A stretch of 64,000 nt of DNA from Flavobacteriales bacterium (GTDB taxonomy: Bacteria; Bacteroidota; Bacteroidia; UBA10329). Below the pieces are notes generated by a model. It ran no database searches. It was not told where the DNA came from and worked only from the letters and a program-made list of their open reading frames with translations. The stretch is taken from assembly GCA_016124845.1 (NCBI GenBank), contig WGMW01000029.1:1-64000 (forward strand). Direction: 5' to 3'. This document shows positions 24,638 through 34,348 of this stretch, piece by piece. Both the position numbers and the translations under genes were made by a program. Every line of letters starts with the position of its first letter. The stretch's first letter is position 1.

Positions 24638-26833
24638 TTATCGGTTAAAAAGGAGCTCTCTGTACTTGGGTAGCGGCCAATACTCATCCGAGATGATAAG
24701 CTCCAATTTATCAACTTCCCGTCTGATCCTTTCGAAGTAAGGAAGCACCTTAACGCAATAATCGTCAGCCTGTTTGCGCGCACTTGACTGCCTGTTGGCC
24801 TGTTTCCGTTCTTCAGTCATTTCGCCTACCAGCTTTCGTAAAGCTGTCATTCGTTCCGAGATCTCACGGATCAAACTCATCTGTTCGCTTGCAAGCAGAT
24901 CGAATTCCTTGGCGCTCAGAACCTGCTTCAATCCAGTAACATTGGTAATAAGCAGATTCTGATATTCAACTGCCGTTGGAATGATATGATTGATGGCCAG
25001 ATCGCCCATCACGCGCGATTCTATCTGTATCTTCTTAGTATATCGCTCCAGATCGATCTCATAGCGCGCTTCCAGTTCCCGTTCGCTCAGAATCTCATTC
25101 TTTGAAAAAAGATCCTTCGATTGGGATGTCATGATGAAATCGAGCGCCTCTGGCGTGGTTTTCACGTTTGAAAGTCCGCGTTTTTCCGCCTCTTTCACCC
25201 ATTCTTCTCCATACCCGTTTCCTTCAAAACGAATCTTCTTCGATTCGGCAATGTACTTACGCAGCACTTGAAAGATGGCGTCATCCTTCTTCATGCCTTT
25301 GACTACAAGTCCTTGAACCTCCTCATGGAATTTGACCAGCTGATCGGCAACAATCGTATTCAGAACCATCATGGCAGTTGAGCAGTTGGCTGATGAACCC
25401 ACTGCACGGAATTCGAACTTGTTGCCTGTGAAAGCGAATGGTGATGTTCGGTTACGGTCGGTGTTGTCGAGAAGGATCTCTGGAATCTTGATCACGTTCA
25501 ATTTCAACTCCGTTTTCTCATCAGGCGAAAGCTGTTTGCCTTTCTTCACCCATTCTTCAATATCATCTAAAACCTGAGTAAGAAATGAACCGATAAATAC
25601 CGAAACAATGGCCGGAGGTGCTTCATTGGCTCCCAAACGGTGGTCGTTGCTGGCACTTGCAATGCTGGCGCGAAGCAGATCCGCGTGTTCACAGACCGCT
25701 CTAATGGTTGTGATAAAAAACGTCAGAAACTGAATGTTCTTCTTGGGCGTTTTTCCTGGGCTGAGCAGATTTTTCCCCGTATCGGTTGCCAACGCCCAAT
25801 TGTTGTGCTTGCCCGAACCGTTGATTCCTGCAAAGGGTTTTTCGTGGAAAAGCACTCGGAAATCGTGGCGGAAGGCCACTTTCTCCATAATGTCCATGAG
25901 CAGTTGATTGTGATCCACCGCCAAGCTGACCTCTTCATAAACTGGCGCACATTCAAACTGTCCCGGACCGACCTCGTTGTGGCGCGTTTTTACAGGAATG
26001 CCGAGTTTCAGCGCTTCCGTTTCGAAATCGCGCATGTAAGCGGTGACCCGATCATTGATAGAGCCGAAATAATGGTCTTCCAACTGTTGGTCCTTGGCTG
26101 AGGAATGTCCGAAAAGGGTTCTTCCTGTAAGCGCAAGATCGGGACGCGCGTTGAATAGCGCCCGATCCACCAAGAAATATTCCTGCTCGCAGCCAAGCGT
26201 GCAGATGACACGGGAAACGTTTCTGTCGAAATATTCCTGAACCACGGTTGTGGCGGCACGGTCCAGAAAATGCACCGAACGCAACAGCGGTGCTTTATGG
26301 TCGAGCGACTCGCCCGTGTAGGCCACAAAAACCGTTGGAATGCAAAGCGTTCTTCCAATGACAAACGCGGGTGACGAAGGATCCCAAGCGGTGTAACCGC
26401 GCGCTTCAAACGTATTTCTGATGCCGCCACTCGGAAAACTGGAAGCATCGGGCTCTTGCTGAACCAATTTATCTCCTCCGAACGATTCCATCGAAAAGCC
26501 ATCCGCCAGCGGCTCAAAGAATGCATCGTGCTTTTCGGCTGTTGAACCTGTGAGCGGCTGGAACCAATGCGTGTAATGCGTGGCACCCAATTGAAGCGCC
26601 CAACTCTTCATGGACGAGGCTACCTGATCGGCCGTGGTTCGATCAATCTGACCACCTTTGTCTACGCAGTTGCGAAGCGTTGCGTAAACCTCTGCCGAAA
26701 GATACTCGCGCATCTGCTTCCACGTAAAAACCTTGGATGCAAAGTAGTTGGAAACTTTTTCGCTTGGAAGCTCTACCGCAAGCGGCTTTCTTCTGTCCAC
26801 TTCCTGCAATGCCTGAAATCGCTGTTTTGCCAT
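24638..26833 (-). CDS. glnN: Glutamine synthetase type III
   Basis: The product (731 aa) is a GSIII glutamine synthetase, which joins ammonia to glutamate with ATP. The length is characteristic: GSI and GSII are 350-470 aa. Visible catalytic motifs are CTLGCEQEYFLVDR near 209-223, GPGQFECAP near 288-296, NGSGKHNNWAL near 335-345 and NRTSPFAFTGNKFEFRAVGS near 460-479. It follows the type II enzyme on the same strand, separated by a terminator, so the two are expressed independently. Confidence 0.93.
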   Translation of the reverse strand: MAKQRFQALQEVDRRKPLAVELPSEKVSNYFASKVFTWKQMREYLSAEVYATLRNCVDKGGQIDRTTADQVASSMKSWALQLGATHYTHWFQPLTGSTAEKHDAFFEPLADGFSMESFGGDKLVQQEPDASSFPSGGIRNTFEARGYTAWDPSSPAFVIGRTLCIPTVFVAYTGESLDHKAPLLRSVHFLDRAATTVVQEYFDRNVSRVICTLGCEQEYFLVDRALFNARPDLALTGRTLFGHSSAKDQQLEDHYFGSINDRVTAYMRDFETEALKLGIPVKTRHNEVGPGQFECAPVYEEVSLAVDHNQLLMDIMEKVAFRHDFRVLFHEKPFAGINGSGKHNNWALATDTGKNLLSPGKTPKKNIQFLTFFITTIRAVCEHADLLRASIASASNDHRLGANEAPPAIVSVFIGSFLTQVLDDIEEWVKKGKQLSPDEKTELKLNVIKIPEILLDNTDRNRTSPFAFTGNKFEFRAVGSSANCSTAMMVLNTIVADQLVKFHEEVQGLVVKGMKKDDAIFQVLRKYIAESKKIRFEGNGYGEEWVKEAEKRGLSNVKTTPEALDFIMTSQSKDLFSKNEILSERELEARYEIDLERYTKKIQIESRVMGDLAINHIIPTAVEYQNLLITNVTGLKQVLSAKEFDLLASEQMSLIREISERMTALRKLVGEMTEERKQANRQSSARKQADDYCVKVLPYFERIRREVDKLELIISDEYWPLPKYRELLFNR

Positions 26834-26848
26834 AGTTTGAAGCTAAAA

Positions 26849-26870
26849 AAGGCCCGAACGAGCGGGCCTT
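26849..26870 (-). terminator. Rho-independent terminator of the type II glutamine synthetase gene
   Basis: AAGGCCCG/CGGGCCTT stem with a 6-nt loop; read on the minus strand it is followed by TTTTTTAG. It lies 22 bp after the stop codon. Confidence 0.88.
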
Positions 26871-26891
26871 TCACATTAAACAATTATTCAA

Positions 26892-27920
26892 TTAAGCTGG
26901 TGAAAGTTCTTTTTCAACACTCTTAACCGTTTTGATGATTCGTGCTGCAACCTTGTATGGGTTTGCATTAGATGCAGGACGTCTGTCCTCCAAATATCCT
27001 TTCCAACCTTTGTTCACGGTCATCAACGGAATACGGATGGAAGCTCCTCGGTCAGAGATCCCGTAAGAGAACTCGTTGATAGAAGCCGTTTCGTGCTGGC
27101 CTGTCAAACGCTGTTCGTTGTGCGCTCCGTAAACGTCAATGTGTTCTTGACGAACTGGACGGAACGCCTCGCAAACTGCCATGTAGATCTCCTTCGAACC
27201 ACATGTTCTAAGCAGTGTATTGGAGAAGTTCGCATGCATACCTGAACCGTTCCAATCTCCTTTGATAGGCTTTGGATGGTATTCGATATAATAACCATAG
27301 CTCTCGGTCAAACGGTCAAGCAGATAACGTGCGACCCATATCTCATCACCCGCCTTCTTTGCTCCTTTGGCAAACAATTGGAATTCCCATTGTCCAGAAG
27401 CCACCTCTTGATTGATTCCCTCGAAATTCAATCCCGCAGCAATACAAAGATCGGCATGCTCTTCTACCAGATCTCTTCCCTTTGTGTAACGACCACCAAC
27501 GGAACAGTAGTATTGACCCTGTGGACCAGGGAAACCTCCACGTGGGAAACCCAGTGGTAATTCTGTTTCGGCATCCATGATGAAGTATTCCTGTTCGAAA
27601 CCGAACCAGAAATCATCGCCTTCATCTTCGATGGTAGCGCGTGCATTGGAAGGATGTGGCGTACCATCGGCATTCATCACCTCGCTCATCACCAACCAAC
27701 CGTTGTCTCTTGCTGGATCCGGATAGATCGCAACAGGCTTCAGCATGCAGTCTGACGAATCTCCAGTAGCCTGCTTGGTCGAAGAACCATCGAAGGACCA
27801 GTTTCCGATCTCTTCGAGTGTTCCTTTGAAATCTTCGTGCTCTTCAACTTTGGTCTTAGACCTCATGTTCTGAGTTGGCTCATAACCATCGAGCCAGATG
27901 TATTCGAGTTTTACCTTCAT
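26892..27920 (-). CDS. glnA: Glutamine synthetase type II (eukaryotic-type beta-Grasp)
   Basis: The product (342 aa) is a GSII enzyme. NWSFDGSSTKQA near 41-52 is the beta-Grasp/GSII hallmark, FGFEQEYF near 105-112 carries the metal-binding glutamates, GDWNGSGMHANFS near 221-233 the glutamate/ammonia site, and GASIRIPL near 300-307 the ATP-site arginine. The typical GSI adenylylation site is absent, as expected for GSII. A -7 element lies about 40 bp upstream. A GSII next to a GSIII means the cell has two distinct ammonium-assimilating synthetases side by side. Confidence 0.93.
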   Translation of the reverse strand: MKVKLEYIWLDGYEPTQNMRSKTKVEEHEDFKGTLEEIGNWSFDGSSTKQATGDSSDCMLKPVAIYPDPARDNGWLVMSEVMNADGTPHPSNARATIEDEGDDFWFGFEQEYFIMDAETELPLGFPRGGFPGPQGQYYCSVGGRYTKGRDLVEEHADLCIAAGLNFEGINQEVASGQWEFQLFAKGAKKAGDEIWVARYLLDRLTESYGYYIEYHPKPIKGDWNGSGMHANFSNTLLRTCGSKEIYMAVCEAFRPVRQEHIDVYGAHNEQRLTGQHETASINEFSYGISDRGASIRIPLMTVNKGWKGYLEDRRPASNANPYKVAARIIKTVKSVEKELSPA

Positions 27921-27957
27921 GTTAGGTTAAATGATTGGATTTAAACGATTTGTGGCG

Positions 27958-27965
27958 CAAAGGTA
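27958..27965 (-). promoter_or_regulatory. -7 promoter element of the type II glutamine synthetase gene
   Basis: TACCTTTG on the minus strand matches TAnnTTTG; the leader would be about 33 nt. No -33 TTTG is found at normal spacing, which fits a regulated promoter. Confidence 0.4.
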
Positions 27966-28075
27966 TAAGTTCAAATAGACCTTATGGCGGAACTTTTCAA
28001 CTTTTTCTCAACATACCCCCATTTTTACGGGGGTTGTTGGTCGAAATAATACAAACACGAAACTTCCAGACACAA

Positions 28076-28099
28076 AAAAGGCCCTTTGCAGGGCCTTTT
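28076..28099 (-). terminator. Rho-independent terminator of tatA
   Basis: AAAAGGCCC/GGGCCTTTT stem with a 6-nt loop; on the minus strand it ends in TTTTTTG. It lies 22 bp after the tatA stop. Confidence 0.88.
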
Positions 28100-28120
28100 C
28101 AATCAGTTTCAGTTACAGGA

Positions 28121-28369
28121 TCACTCTTCCCGTGGCTTTGCCTCAGGATTTGGAGTGATCTTCGGAGTGGGTTTCTTCGGAACTTCGCGCATACTCTCCT
28201 CGATCTCGCGTTGCACCCCGCTTGTAGCATCCTTGAATTCTCGGATGCCACGGCCAAGTCCGCGCGCCAACTCTGGAATTTTGTTCGAACCGAAGAACAG
28301 CAACACCACCAGCAGGACAACGATGATCTCGCCTCCGCCCAAATTCAAAAACAATAATGTCGCATTCAT
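28121..28369 (-). CDS. tatA: Twin-arginine translocase subunit TatA/TatE
   Basis: The product (82 aa) has one N-terminal membrane helix (about 12-27, EIIVVLLVVLLFFG), the FGSNKIPELARGLGRGIREF amphipathic helix (26-45) with the conserved FG and P residues, and a charged Pro-rich tail. This is a complete TatA, the pore-forming part of the Tat export path. tatC is not adjacent. It sits just downstream of secDF on the same strand but both genes have their own terminators. Confidence 0.92.
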   Translation of the reverse strand: MNATLLFLNLGGGEIIVVLLVVLLFFGSNKIPELARGLGRGIREFKDATSGVQREIEESMREVPKKPTPKITPNPEAKPREE

Positions 28370-28382
28370 GCTGTAAAATTAA

Positions 28383-28408
28383 AAAGGCCTCCTGATCGGG
28401 AGGCCTTT
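28383..28408 (-). terminator. Rho-independent terminator of secDF
   Basis: AAAGGCCTCC/GGAGGCCTTT stem with a 6-nt loop; on the minus strand it is followed by TTAATTT. It begins 4 bp after the secDF stop codon. Confidence 0.88.
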
Positions 28409-28411
28409 CCA

Positions 28412-31396
28412 TTATTTCTTTTTCTTGTCACCCACGGGTTCATCTTTTATGAACTCCAGCAATACTGGCGTTGCAATGAAGATGGATGAATAGGTTCCCA
28501 CGACCACACCTGCGAGAAGTGCGAAGGAGAATCCTTTAATGGTTTCGCCACCCGCCAAGAACAACACCAACAGTACGATGAATGTTGTAAGCGCGGTAAT
28601 GGTGGTTCGGCTCAACGTGGTGTTCAAGGCATTGTTCACCGTCACGGCAAGCGGAACTTTACGTGCCTGATGCTCACCCTGAAACTCACGGATACGGTCG
28701 AATACAACCACGGTATCGTTAATGGAGTAACCCACAACGGTTAGAATGGCCGCGATGAACGCCTGATCGATCTCCATGCTGAACCACGCAATTCCGTAGA
28801 ACAGAGAGAACAGAGAGAGTACGAAGAGAACGTCATGCGCCAAGGCGATGACCGCACCCAAACTGTACTGCCACTTCTTGAATCGGATCAAAATGTAAAG
28901 GAAGATGACCAGCAATGCGAAAATGATGGACAGCAAAGCCGAGCGTTTGATATCCGTTGCAATGGTCGGTCCGACCTTCTGAGAACTCAAGATCTCACCA
29001 GGGTTTGACATGGTAGCAAGGCCTGTTTTCAAGGCATTTTCCACCTCATCATCCACATTTTCACCGCTATCATCAATTCGGTAGGCAGTGATCACTTTCA
29101 CGCGGTTATCAGCCCCGAATGTTTTGACGGTTGGAGCCATCCCTCCGAAAGCACCTTCCAACGACTTTGTCAGATCCTCCGTGTTCACCGCATCTTGGAA
29201 TTCAACCAAGTAGGAACGACCTCCCAAGAAATCGACTCCATAGTTGAAACCGCGTATCGTCATCGAAGCAATACCAGCAATGATCACAGCCCCTGAGAAC
29301 AGGTAGGCGATCTTTCTCTTTCCAGCAAAATCGAAGTTCAGATTGCTGAATGCGTTCTTAGAGAAACTTGTAGCCACTGAAATGGCCTTCTTGGCTTCCA
29401 ATCGGCCTTCGAAAATCAGACGTGTAATGAAGATAGAAGCGAACAGCGAACAAAAGATACCGATGATCAACGTAGTTGCGAAACCTTGGATCGGGCCGCT
29501 ACCGAACACGTACAGAATGATACCTGTAAGCAAGGATGTGACGTTGGCATCGATGATGGCAGAATACGCTGCATCATACCCTTGTTTGATGGCCAAACGC
29601 ATACCTGTTCCACGATGCAACTCCTCACGCACACGTTCAAAGATCAGCACGTTAGAGTCGATAGAGATACCGATGGTAAGAACGATACCAGCAATACCAG
29701 GAAGTGTAAGTACCGCACCAAGTGATGCAAGCACACCGAATACGAAGAAAACGTTGGCGATCAACGCAAGATCCGCTGCCCAACCAGCTGTTCCGTAGTA
29801 AATGATCATGAAGATCAACACCAAGAGAATCGCGCCCACAAACGAGATCATACCACTGGTGATAGATTCCTGACCCAACGTTGGACCAACAACCGCTTCT
29901 TCCACAATACGGGCTGGCGCAGGAAGTTTACCTGCTTTCAGTACCGTTGCAAGGTCTTCCGCTTCTTTAATGGTGAAATTTCCAGTAATGGAAGAGCGAC
30001 CGCCTCCAATTTCTCCTTGCACCGTTGGGAATGAATACACGTAATCATCCAGCACAATGGCAATGGAACGACCGATGTTGGCTCCTGTGAGTTTTTTCCA
30101 AATGTTCGCACCGTCAGGTGTCATGGTCATAGAAACCTCTGGCGAAGCACCGAACTGACCGAAATCGCCTCGTGCATCAGCAATGCCTGCACCATCCAAT
30201 GGAGGCTCGCCATCCCGGCTTGTCACCTTGATGGCAACCAACTGATGAACCTGCTTTGGATCTTGTGGATCAACAGGCTTCACCGTCCAAAGGAATTTGA
30301 GGTCGCGAGGAAAAATGGCGCGGATACGGTCCATGGCCAAGTACTCATTTACCTTGGCCGTGTCCTTAATGGCAGCATAACCGACAACAGGTCCTGCCAT
30401 TGGTCCGTTCTGTGAAACCGCTGGTGACAGAACAGCAAACAATGGACTATTCTTCTCTACATCCTCCAATTTGTCACTTTGAAGGTTAGCGCCTGTAGAA
30501 TCCTGATCTCCGAAGAGTTCCGTAAGCGCATTGGAGGACGAATCCTTTTCAGTTTCTTCAGTTGCAGTTGGTTCAACAGCTGGTTCTTCCTCGCCTGCTT
30601 TTTCAAGGGTATCTACCTTCGATTCACCTGCCTGAATATCGCGAAGCACCTGATTGGCTTCTGCGAGGTAGTTGATCACTTCTGAGTTGTCATACGTTTC
30701 CCAGAACTCCAATTTGGCCGTTCCTTGCAACAGTTTTCTCACACGCTCAGGCTCCTTCACACCTGGAAGTTCAACCAGAATGCGGTCGCTGCCTTCCAAT
30801 CGTTGGATGTTCGGCTGCGTAACCCCGAACTTATCGATACGCGTACGAAGCACTTCGAAAGCCTGCTCAATGGCCGCTTCTTTCTCAGCACGGATCACCT
30901 GCAACACTTCCTCGTTGGTCGCATCGCCTGTAATTCTGTCTTTTAAGGTGTAACCGAAAATGGCAGGGGAAGCCAAACGGGCATTCGGATCGATCTTCTC
31001 GAACTCCTGGCCGAAAAGCGTTACGAAATCCAAGTTGCTGGTCGGGAGAAGTTCCGTTGCCTGCTTGATGGCCTTATTGAACGTTGAATCGGTGCTGTTG
31101 TTTGACAGCGAACGGATCATGTCCTGAAGCGAGATCTCCAAGGTTACGTTCATACCACCTTTCAGGTCGAGACCCAAGTTCAACTCACGCTCCTTACATT
31201 CCATGTAGGTGTATTCCTTCACCAAAATGTTGTAGCGGAAATCCTCCAAGTACTTGTCGGCCTCCTTTGGATCGGTGGCATACATCTCATCGTAATTGGA
31301 TTCGGCAACACGCGTGGCAACCGTAAATGAAAGCTGGTAGATACAAACCAGTCCGAGCAAGATGGCGAAAACCTTAATAGCGCCTTTGTTCTGCAT
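28412..31396 (-). CDS. secDF: Protein translocase subunit SecDF (fused)
   Basis: The product (994 aa) fuses SecD and SecF, which use the proton gradient to pull proteins through SecYEG. SecD motifs are GLDLKGGMNVTLEI near 55-68, the periplasmic P1 region, and GKLPAPARIVEEAVVGPTLG near 497-516; SecF begins near 660 with FNYGVDFLGGRSYLVEF and ends with the SINDTVVVFDRIRE block. Twelve membrane segments are expected and visible as hydrophobic clusters. A Glu/Thr-rich insert near 265-310 of SecD is unusual in E. coli but common in Bacteroidota fusions. T9SS cargo must pass this route first, including the adhesins encoded from 38 kb on. Confidence 0.95.
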   Translation of the reverse strand: MQNKGAIKVFAILLGLVCIYQLSFTVATRVAESNYDEMYATDPKEADKYLEDFRYNILVKEYTYMECKERELNLGLDLKGGMNVTLEISLQDMIRSLSNNSTDSTFNKAIKQATELLPTSNLDFVTLFGQEFEKIDPNARLASPAIFGYTLKDRITGDATNEEVLQVIRAEKEAAIEQAFEVLRTRIDKFGVTQPNIQRLEGSDRILVELPGVKEPERVRKLLQGTAKLEFWETYDNSEVINYLAEANQVLRDIQAGESKVDTLEKAGEEEPAVEPTATEETEKDSSSNALTELFGDQDSTGANLQSDKLEDVEKNSPLFAVLSPAVSQNGPMAGPVVGYAAIKDTAKVNEYLAMDRIRAIFPRDLKFLWTVKPVDPQDPKQVHQLVAIKVTSRDGEPPLDGAGIADARGDFGQFGASPEVSMTMTPDGANIWKKLTGANIGRSIAIVLDDYVYSFPTVQGEIGGGRSSITGNFTIKEAEDLATVLKAGKLPAPARIVEEAVVGPTLGQESITSGMISFVGAILLVLIFMIIYYGTAGWAADLALIANVFFVFGVLASLGAVLTLPGIAGIVLTIGISIDSNVLIFERVREELHRGTGMRLAIKQGYDAAYSAIIDANVTSLLTGIILYVFGSGPIQGFATTLIIGIFCSLFASIFITRLIFEGRLEAKKAISVATSFSKNAFSNLNFDFAGKRKIAYLFSGAVIIAGIASMTIRGFNYGVDFLGGRSYLVEFQDAVNTEDLTKSLEGAFGGMAPTVKTFGADNRVKVITAYRIDDSGENVDDEVENALKTGLATMSNPGEILSSQKVGPTIATDIKRSALLSIIFALLVIFLYILIRFKKWQYSLGAVIALAHDVLFVLSLFSLFYGIAWFSMEIDQAFIAAILTVVGYSINDTVVVFDRIREFQGEHQARKVPLAVTVNNALNTTLSRTTITALTTFIVLLVLFLAGGETIKGFSFALLAGVVVGTYSSIFIATPVLLEFIKDEPVGDKKKK

Positions 31397-31436
31397 TATA
31401 TAATGTATATGGTTATAGCTCCGTTTTTAGAGCGTG

Positions 31437-31467
31437 CAAATATAGAAGAAGCCCCATTGAATAGCAA
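31437..31467 (-). promoter_or_regulatory. Promoter of secDF
   Basis: TATATTTG (31444-31437, minus strand) is a perfect -7 element, with ATTG 20 bp upstream (31468-31465) as a 3-of-4 -33 element. The leader is about 35 nt. Confidence 0.55.
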
Positions 31468-31539
31468 TACGGTTTTTTGAAGCAAAAAATGGCTTTCGGC
31501 TAATGAAATTGATTGACAAAGCAGGCAACTTTTTGCCCT

Positions 31540-31547
31540 TACATTTG
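31540..31547 (+). promoter_or_regulatory. -7 promoter element of the FG-GAP protein gene
   Basis: TACATTTG matches the -7 consensus; the leader to ATG 31574 would be about 20 nt. The best -33 candidate (ATTG 31512-31515) is 24 bp away, slightly too far. Confidence 0.5.
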
Positions 31548-31573
31548 TCTGAAAGACATCCAATAATTCTTCG

Positions 31574-34348
31574 ATGAGATCACTCTTCCTGTTCACCCTG
31601 CTCACATTCACCTCGCTTCACACATTTGCTCAACTCTATTTCCAGCGTTACGATTCGGTTCAGGTGACCGAAGAGAATGGTGTCATTTCATTGCCGTGGG
31701 GCGGAGGGATCAATCATGCGCAGTTCAGCAACATCGATTTTGATATGGACGGAAGGAACGACCTTTTCCTTTTCGACCGTTCTGGAGATAAAATCATTGC
31801 ATTGAGAATGAATGAGTCGGGCCAGTTGGAACTTGCCCCCAAATACCGCCACATGTTTGTCGATCAGCACACGCCAGGCAGAGACAGAATGCACGATTGG
31901 GTTTTCCTTCGGGATTTCAACGCTGATGGGAAAACCGACATTTTCACGTATTCAAATGGTGGAATGGCCGTTTACAGAAATGATGGCAATGCAGACACGC
32001 TCATTTTCACCCTGATGACCACCAAGCTGCTTTCCGATTACGGGAATGGCCTCATTAATATTTATGTAAGTCCCACGGATCTTCCCGCCATCATGGATGT
32101 GGATGGCGACAGCGACATGGACATCATCACGTTCAGTCTTTTTGGTACTTCGGCCGAATACCATCAGAATCAATCCATGGAATTGTATGGAATCCCCGAC
32201 AGCTTGGTCATGCAGCTTACAACGGGCTGCTGGGGCGATTTTGAAGAAGATCCATCAACAGTAGCCGTAAACCTGAATGTGAGTTGCAAAGGCGTTACGG
32301 GACCTTCTCAGGAAATGGTCGATGCTGCGGCAGCAAGTGGCGTTCATTCTGGTTTTACCTTGATGGGTTTGGATGTGGAAGGCGATGGCGACAATGACCT
32401 GTTGATCAGCAATCTGAGCTTCAATACCATGAACATTCTGATCAATGATGGTGATGCAACCACCGCGCACATCGGTTCTCAGGATCTGACATGGCCTGCC
32501 AATTTCACCAATACGGATGCGGTGGACCTTTACACCTTCCCAGCAGGTTTTATTGCCGATGTGAACAATGACGGAAAGACGGATTTTCTGGCCACTCCCA
32601 ACCAAGAGAACAATGGCCACGACTACCAAGGATGCTACCTCTATCAGAACAGCGCCTCCAGCGGCTACGACCTCTCTTTTGTGAAGAACAATTTCCTTCA
32701 AGATCAGATGATTGAACTGGGAACAGGGGCGTATCCAGTTTTCTTCGATTATGACAAGGACGGACTGAAAGACCTACTGATCGGAAACCGTGGCTATTTC
32801 GTCAGCACAGGAAACTACTCTACGCAGATCGCCTATTACCGTAATACGGGAACGGCCGCAGACCCTGCCTTCACACTTCAAACCCGCGACCTGAACAACA
32901 TTTCCAGTCTTTCTCTCGGAAACGTGGCACCGACCTTCGGAGACATTGATGGCGATGGCGATGACGACATGCTTGTAGGCGATTCGGACGGACTTGTTCA
33001 CCTCTTCACGAACTCAGCTGGACAGGGAAATCCATGCAGCTTCTCCCTTACCAATCCAGGTTTTCAGAACATTGATATTGTCGGGCAGTTCGCCACACCT
33101 TTCTTATTTGATGTGGATGGCGACCAATTGCTTGACCTTGTGATCGGTGAGCGCAACGGAAACCTGAATTATTACCATAACGATGGGACTGCTACTTCTC
33201 CATCGTTCACGCTTGTTGACAATAATTGGGGCGGTGTTGATATGAAGCGCAACGGACTTTCGTTCGGTTACAGCACACCGTTTCTATTCAGAAGAGACGG
33301 CAATCTTCAAATGCTGGTCGGTTCTGAAAGTGGTGTGATCGATCTTTACGATGGCATAACCGAGGTCATTTCGGGTCCAGAAGAACTGGTCGGAACCGTT
33401 GGTGAAGGAACCGATTTTACCACGGGAGATCAGGCCACGCCTTTTGGATTCTCGTCTTCCAGCGGTAGAAATCAATATTTGATCCGTGCAGATGAACTGA
33501 CAGCTCAAGGATTGGCGCAGGGTGTGATCAAAAAGCTTTCGCTGGTTACCGAAAACGGCCCAAGTCAACCCCACGCGCAGTTCTACATTAAAATGGGCAT
33601 GACCCAATTGGATGAACTGAACGGCTTCATTGACGGGTTCACCACAACCTATTTCGTCTCTTCGGGAACGGTTCAGCAAGGAACGGTTGAATACACCAAT
33701 CAAACCCCGATCAGTTGGGATGGTGAATCAAACTTGGTGGTTGAGTTCTGCTGGTTTCAGACAAACAACGGCACTCCCGATAATCTGAACGTGCAATATT
33801 CCACCCTTCCATATAACTGCACGGCCTACTCAAGTATGAGCGGTTTCTCAGGCTGTGGCATTGCGTATCAAGGCTCCAACCAACAGCGACCTAATTTCAC
33901 ATTCACCGTTCAGCCTTCATTCAATACGGTGGCTGAATTTCCTGTCTACGAAGGCGAGCGTTCGACCCCATGCTTGGGCGATCTGAACGGAGATGACCTG
34001 CCAGAATTGGTCATCGGAAATTTGGCTGGAGGCCTCGCCTATTATAAAGGTGACACGGTGGGTGTTACCATTAGCGGCATTGACGAGATCGACCGTGTGG
34101 AACGATTCGACATGAATCTCTACCCGAACCCGAACAACGGAACATTCACCATCGAGCCGCATGCGGCCATGAGCGGAACCATCCGAATGCGCGTGTTCAA
34201 CATTTTGGGTAAGGAAGTTTGGAACGGGAACAGCCAAAACCTGATCCGCGAGACCATTAATCTTTCCATGCTGGAAGAAGGCATGTACATTTTGGATGTT
34301 CGGTCTGAGAAGAAAGTTTCGACCAAGCGGTTCATCATCCAGCGCTAA
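31574..34348 (+). CDS. FG-GAP/VCBS repeat surface protein with T9SS sorting domain
   Basis: The product (924 aa) has a signal peptide at 1-19 (HTFA-Q). About eight to ten FG-GAP/VCBS-type repeats follow (about 45-600), recognisable by calcium-binding stretches DFDMDGRNDLFLF, DVDGDSDMDIITF, DINNDGKTDFLAT-like DVNNDGKTDFLAT and DIDGDGDDDMLVG. These form an integrin-like beta-propeller. A separate beta-rich domain is near 630-780 and the type-A T9SS C-terminal domain at about 845-924 (LYPNPNNGTFTIE ... MLEEGMYILDVRSE). It is secreted to the cell surface, with adhesion or polymer binding the likely role. Its stop overlaps the next start (TAATG). Confidence 0.88.
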   Translation: MRSLFLFTLLTFTSLHTFAQLYFQRYDSVQVTEENGVISLPWGGGINHAQFSNIDFDMDGRNDLFLFDRSGDKIIALRMNESGQLELAPKYRHMFVDQHTPGRDRMHDWVFLRDFNADGKTDIFTYSNGGMAVYRNDGNADTLIFTLMTTKLLSDYGNGLINIYVSPTDLPAIMDVDGDSDMDIITFSLFGTSAEYHQNQSMELYGIPDSLVMQLTTGCWGDFEEDPSTVAVNLNVSCKGVTGPSQEMVDAAAASGVHSGFTLMGLDVEGDGDNDLLISNLSFNTMNILINDGDATTAHIGSQDLTWPANFTNTDAVDLYTFPAGFIADVNNDGKTDFLATPNQENNGHDYQGCYLYQNSASSGYDLSFVKNNFLQDQMIELGTGAYPVFFDYDKDGLKDLLIGNRGYFVSTGNYSTQIAYYRNTGTAADPAFTLQTRDLNNISSLSLGNVAPTFGDIDGDGDDDMLVGDSDGLVHLFTNSAGQGNPCSFSLTNPGFQNIDIVGQFATPFLFDVDGDQLLDLVIGERNGNLNYYHNDGTATSPSFTLVDNNWGGVDMKRNGLSFGYSTPFLFRRDGNLQMLVGSESGVIDLYDGITEVISGPEELVGTVGEGTDFTTGDQATPFGFSSSSGRNQYLIRADELTAQGLAQGVIKKLSLVTENGPSQPHAQFYIKMGMTQLDELNGFIDGFTTTYFVSSGTVQQGTVEYTNQTPISWDGESNLVVEFCWFQTNNGTPDNLNVQYSTLPYNCTAYSSMSGFSGCGIAYQGSNQQRPNFTFTVQPSFNTVAEFPVYEGERSTPCLGDLNGDDLPELVIGNLAGGLAYYKGDTVGVTISGIDEIDRVERFDMNLYPNPNNGTFTIEPHAAMSGTIRMRVFNILGKEVWNGNSQNLIRETINLSMLEEGMYILDVRSEKKVSTKRFIIQR

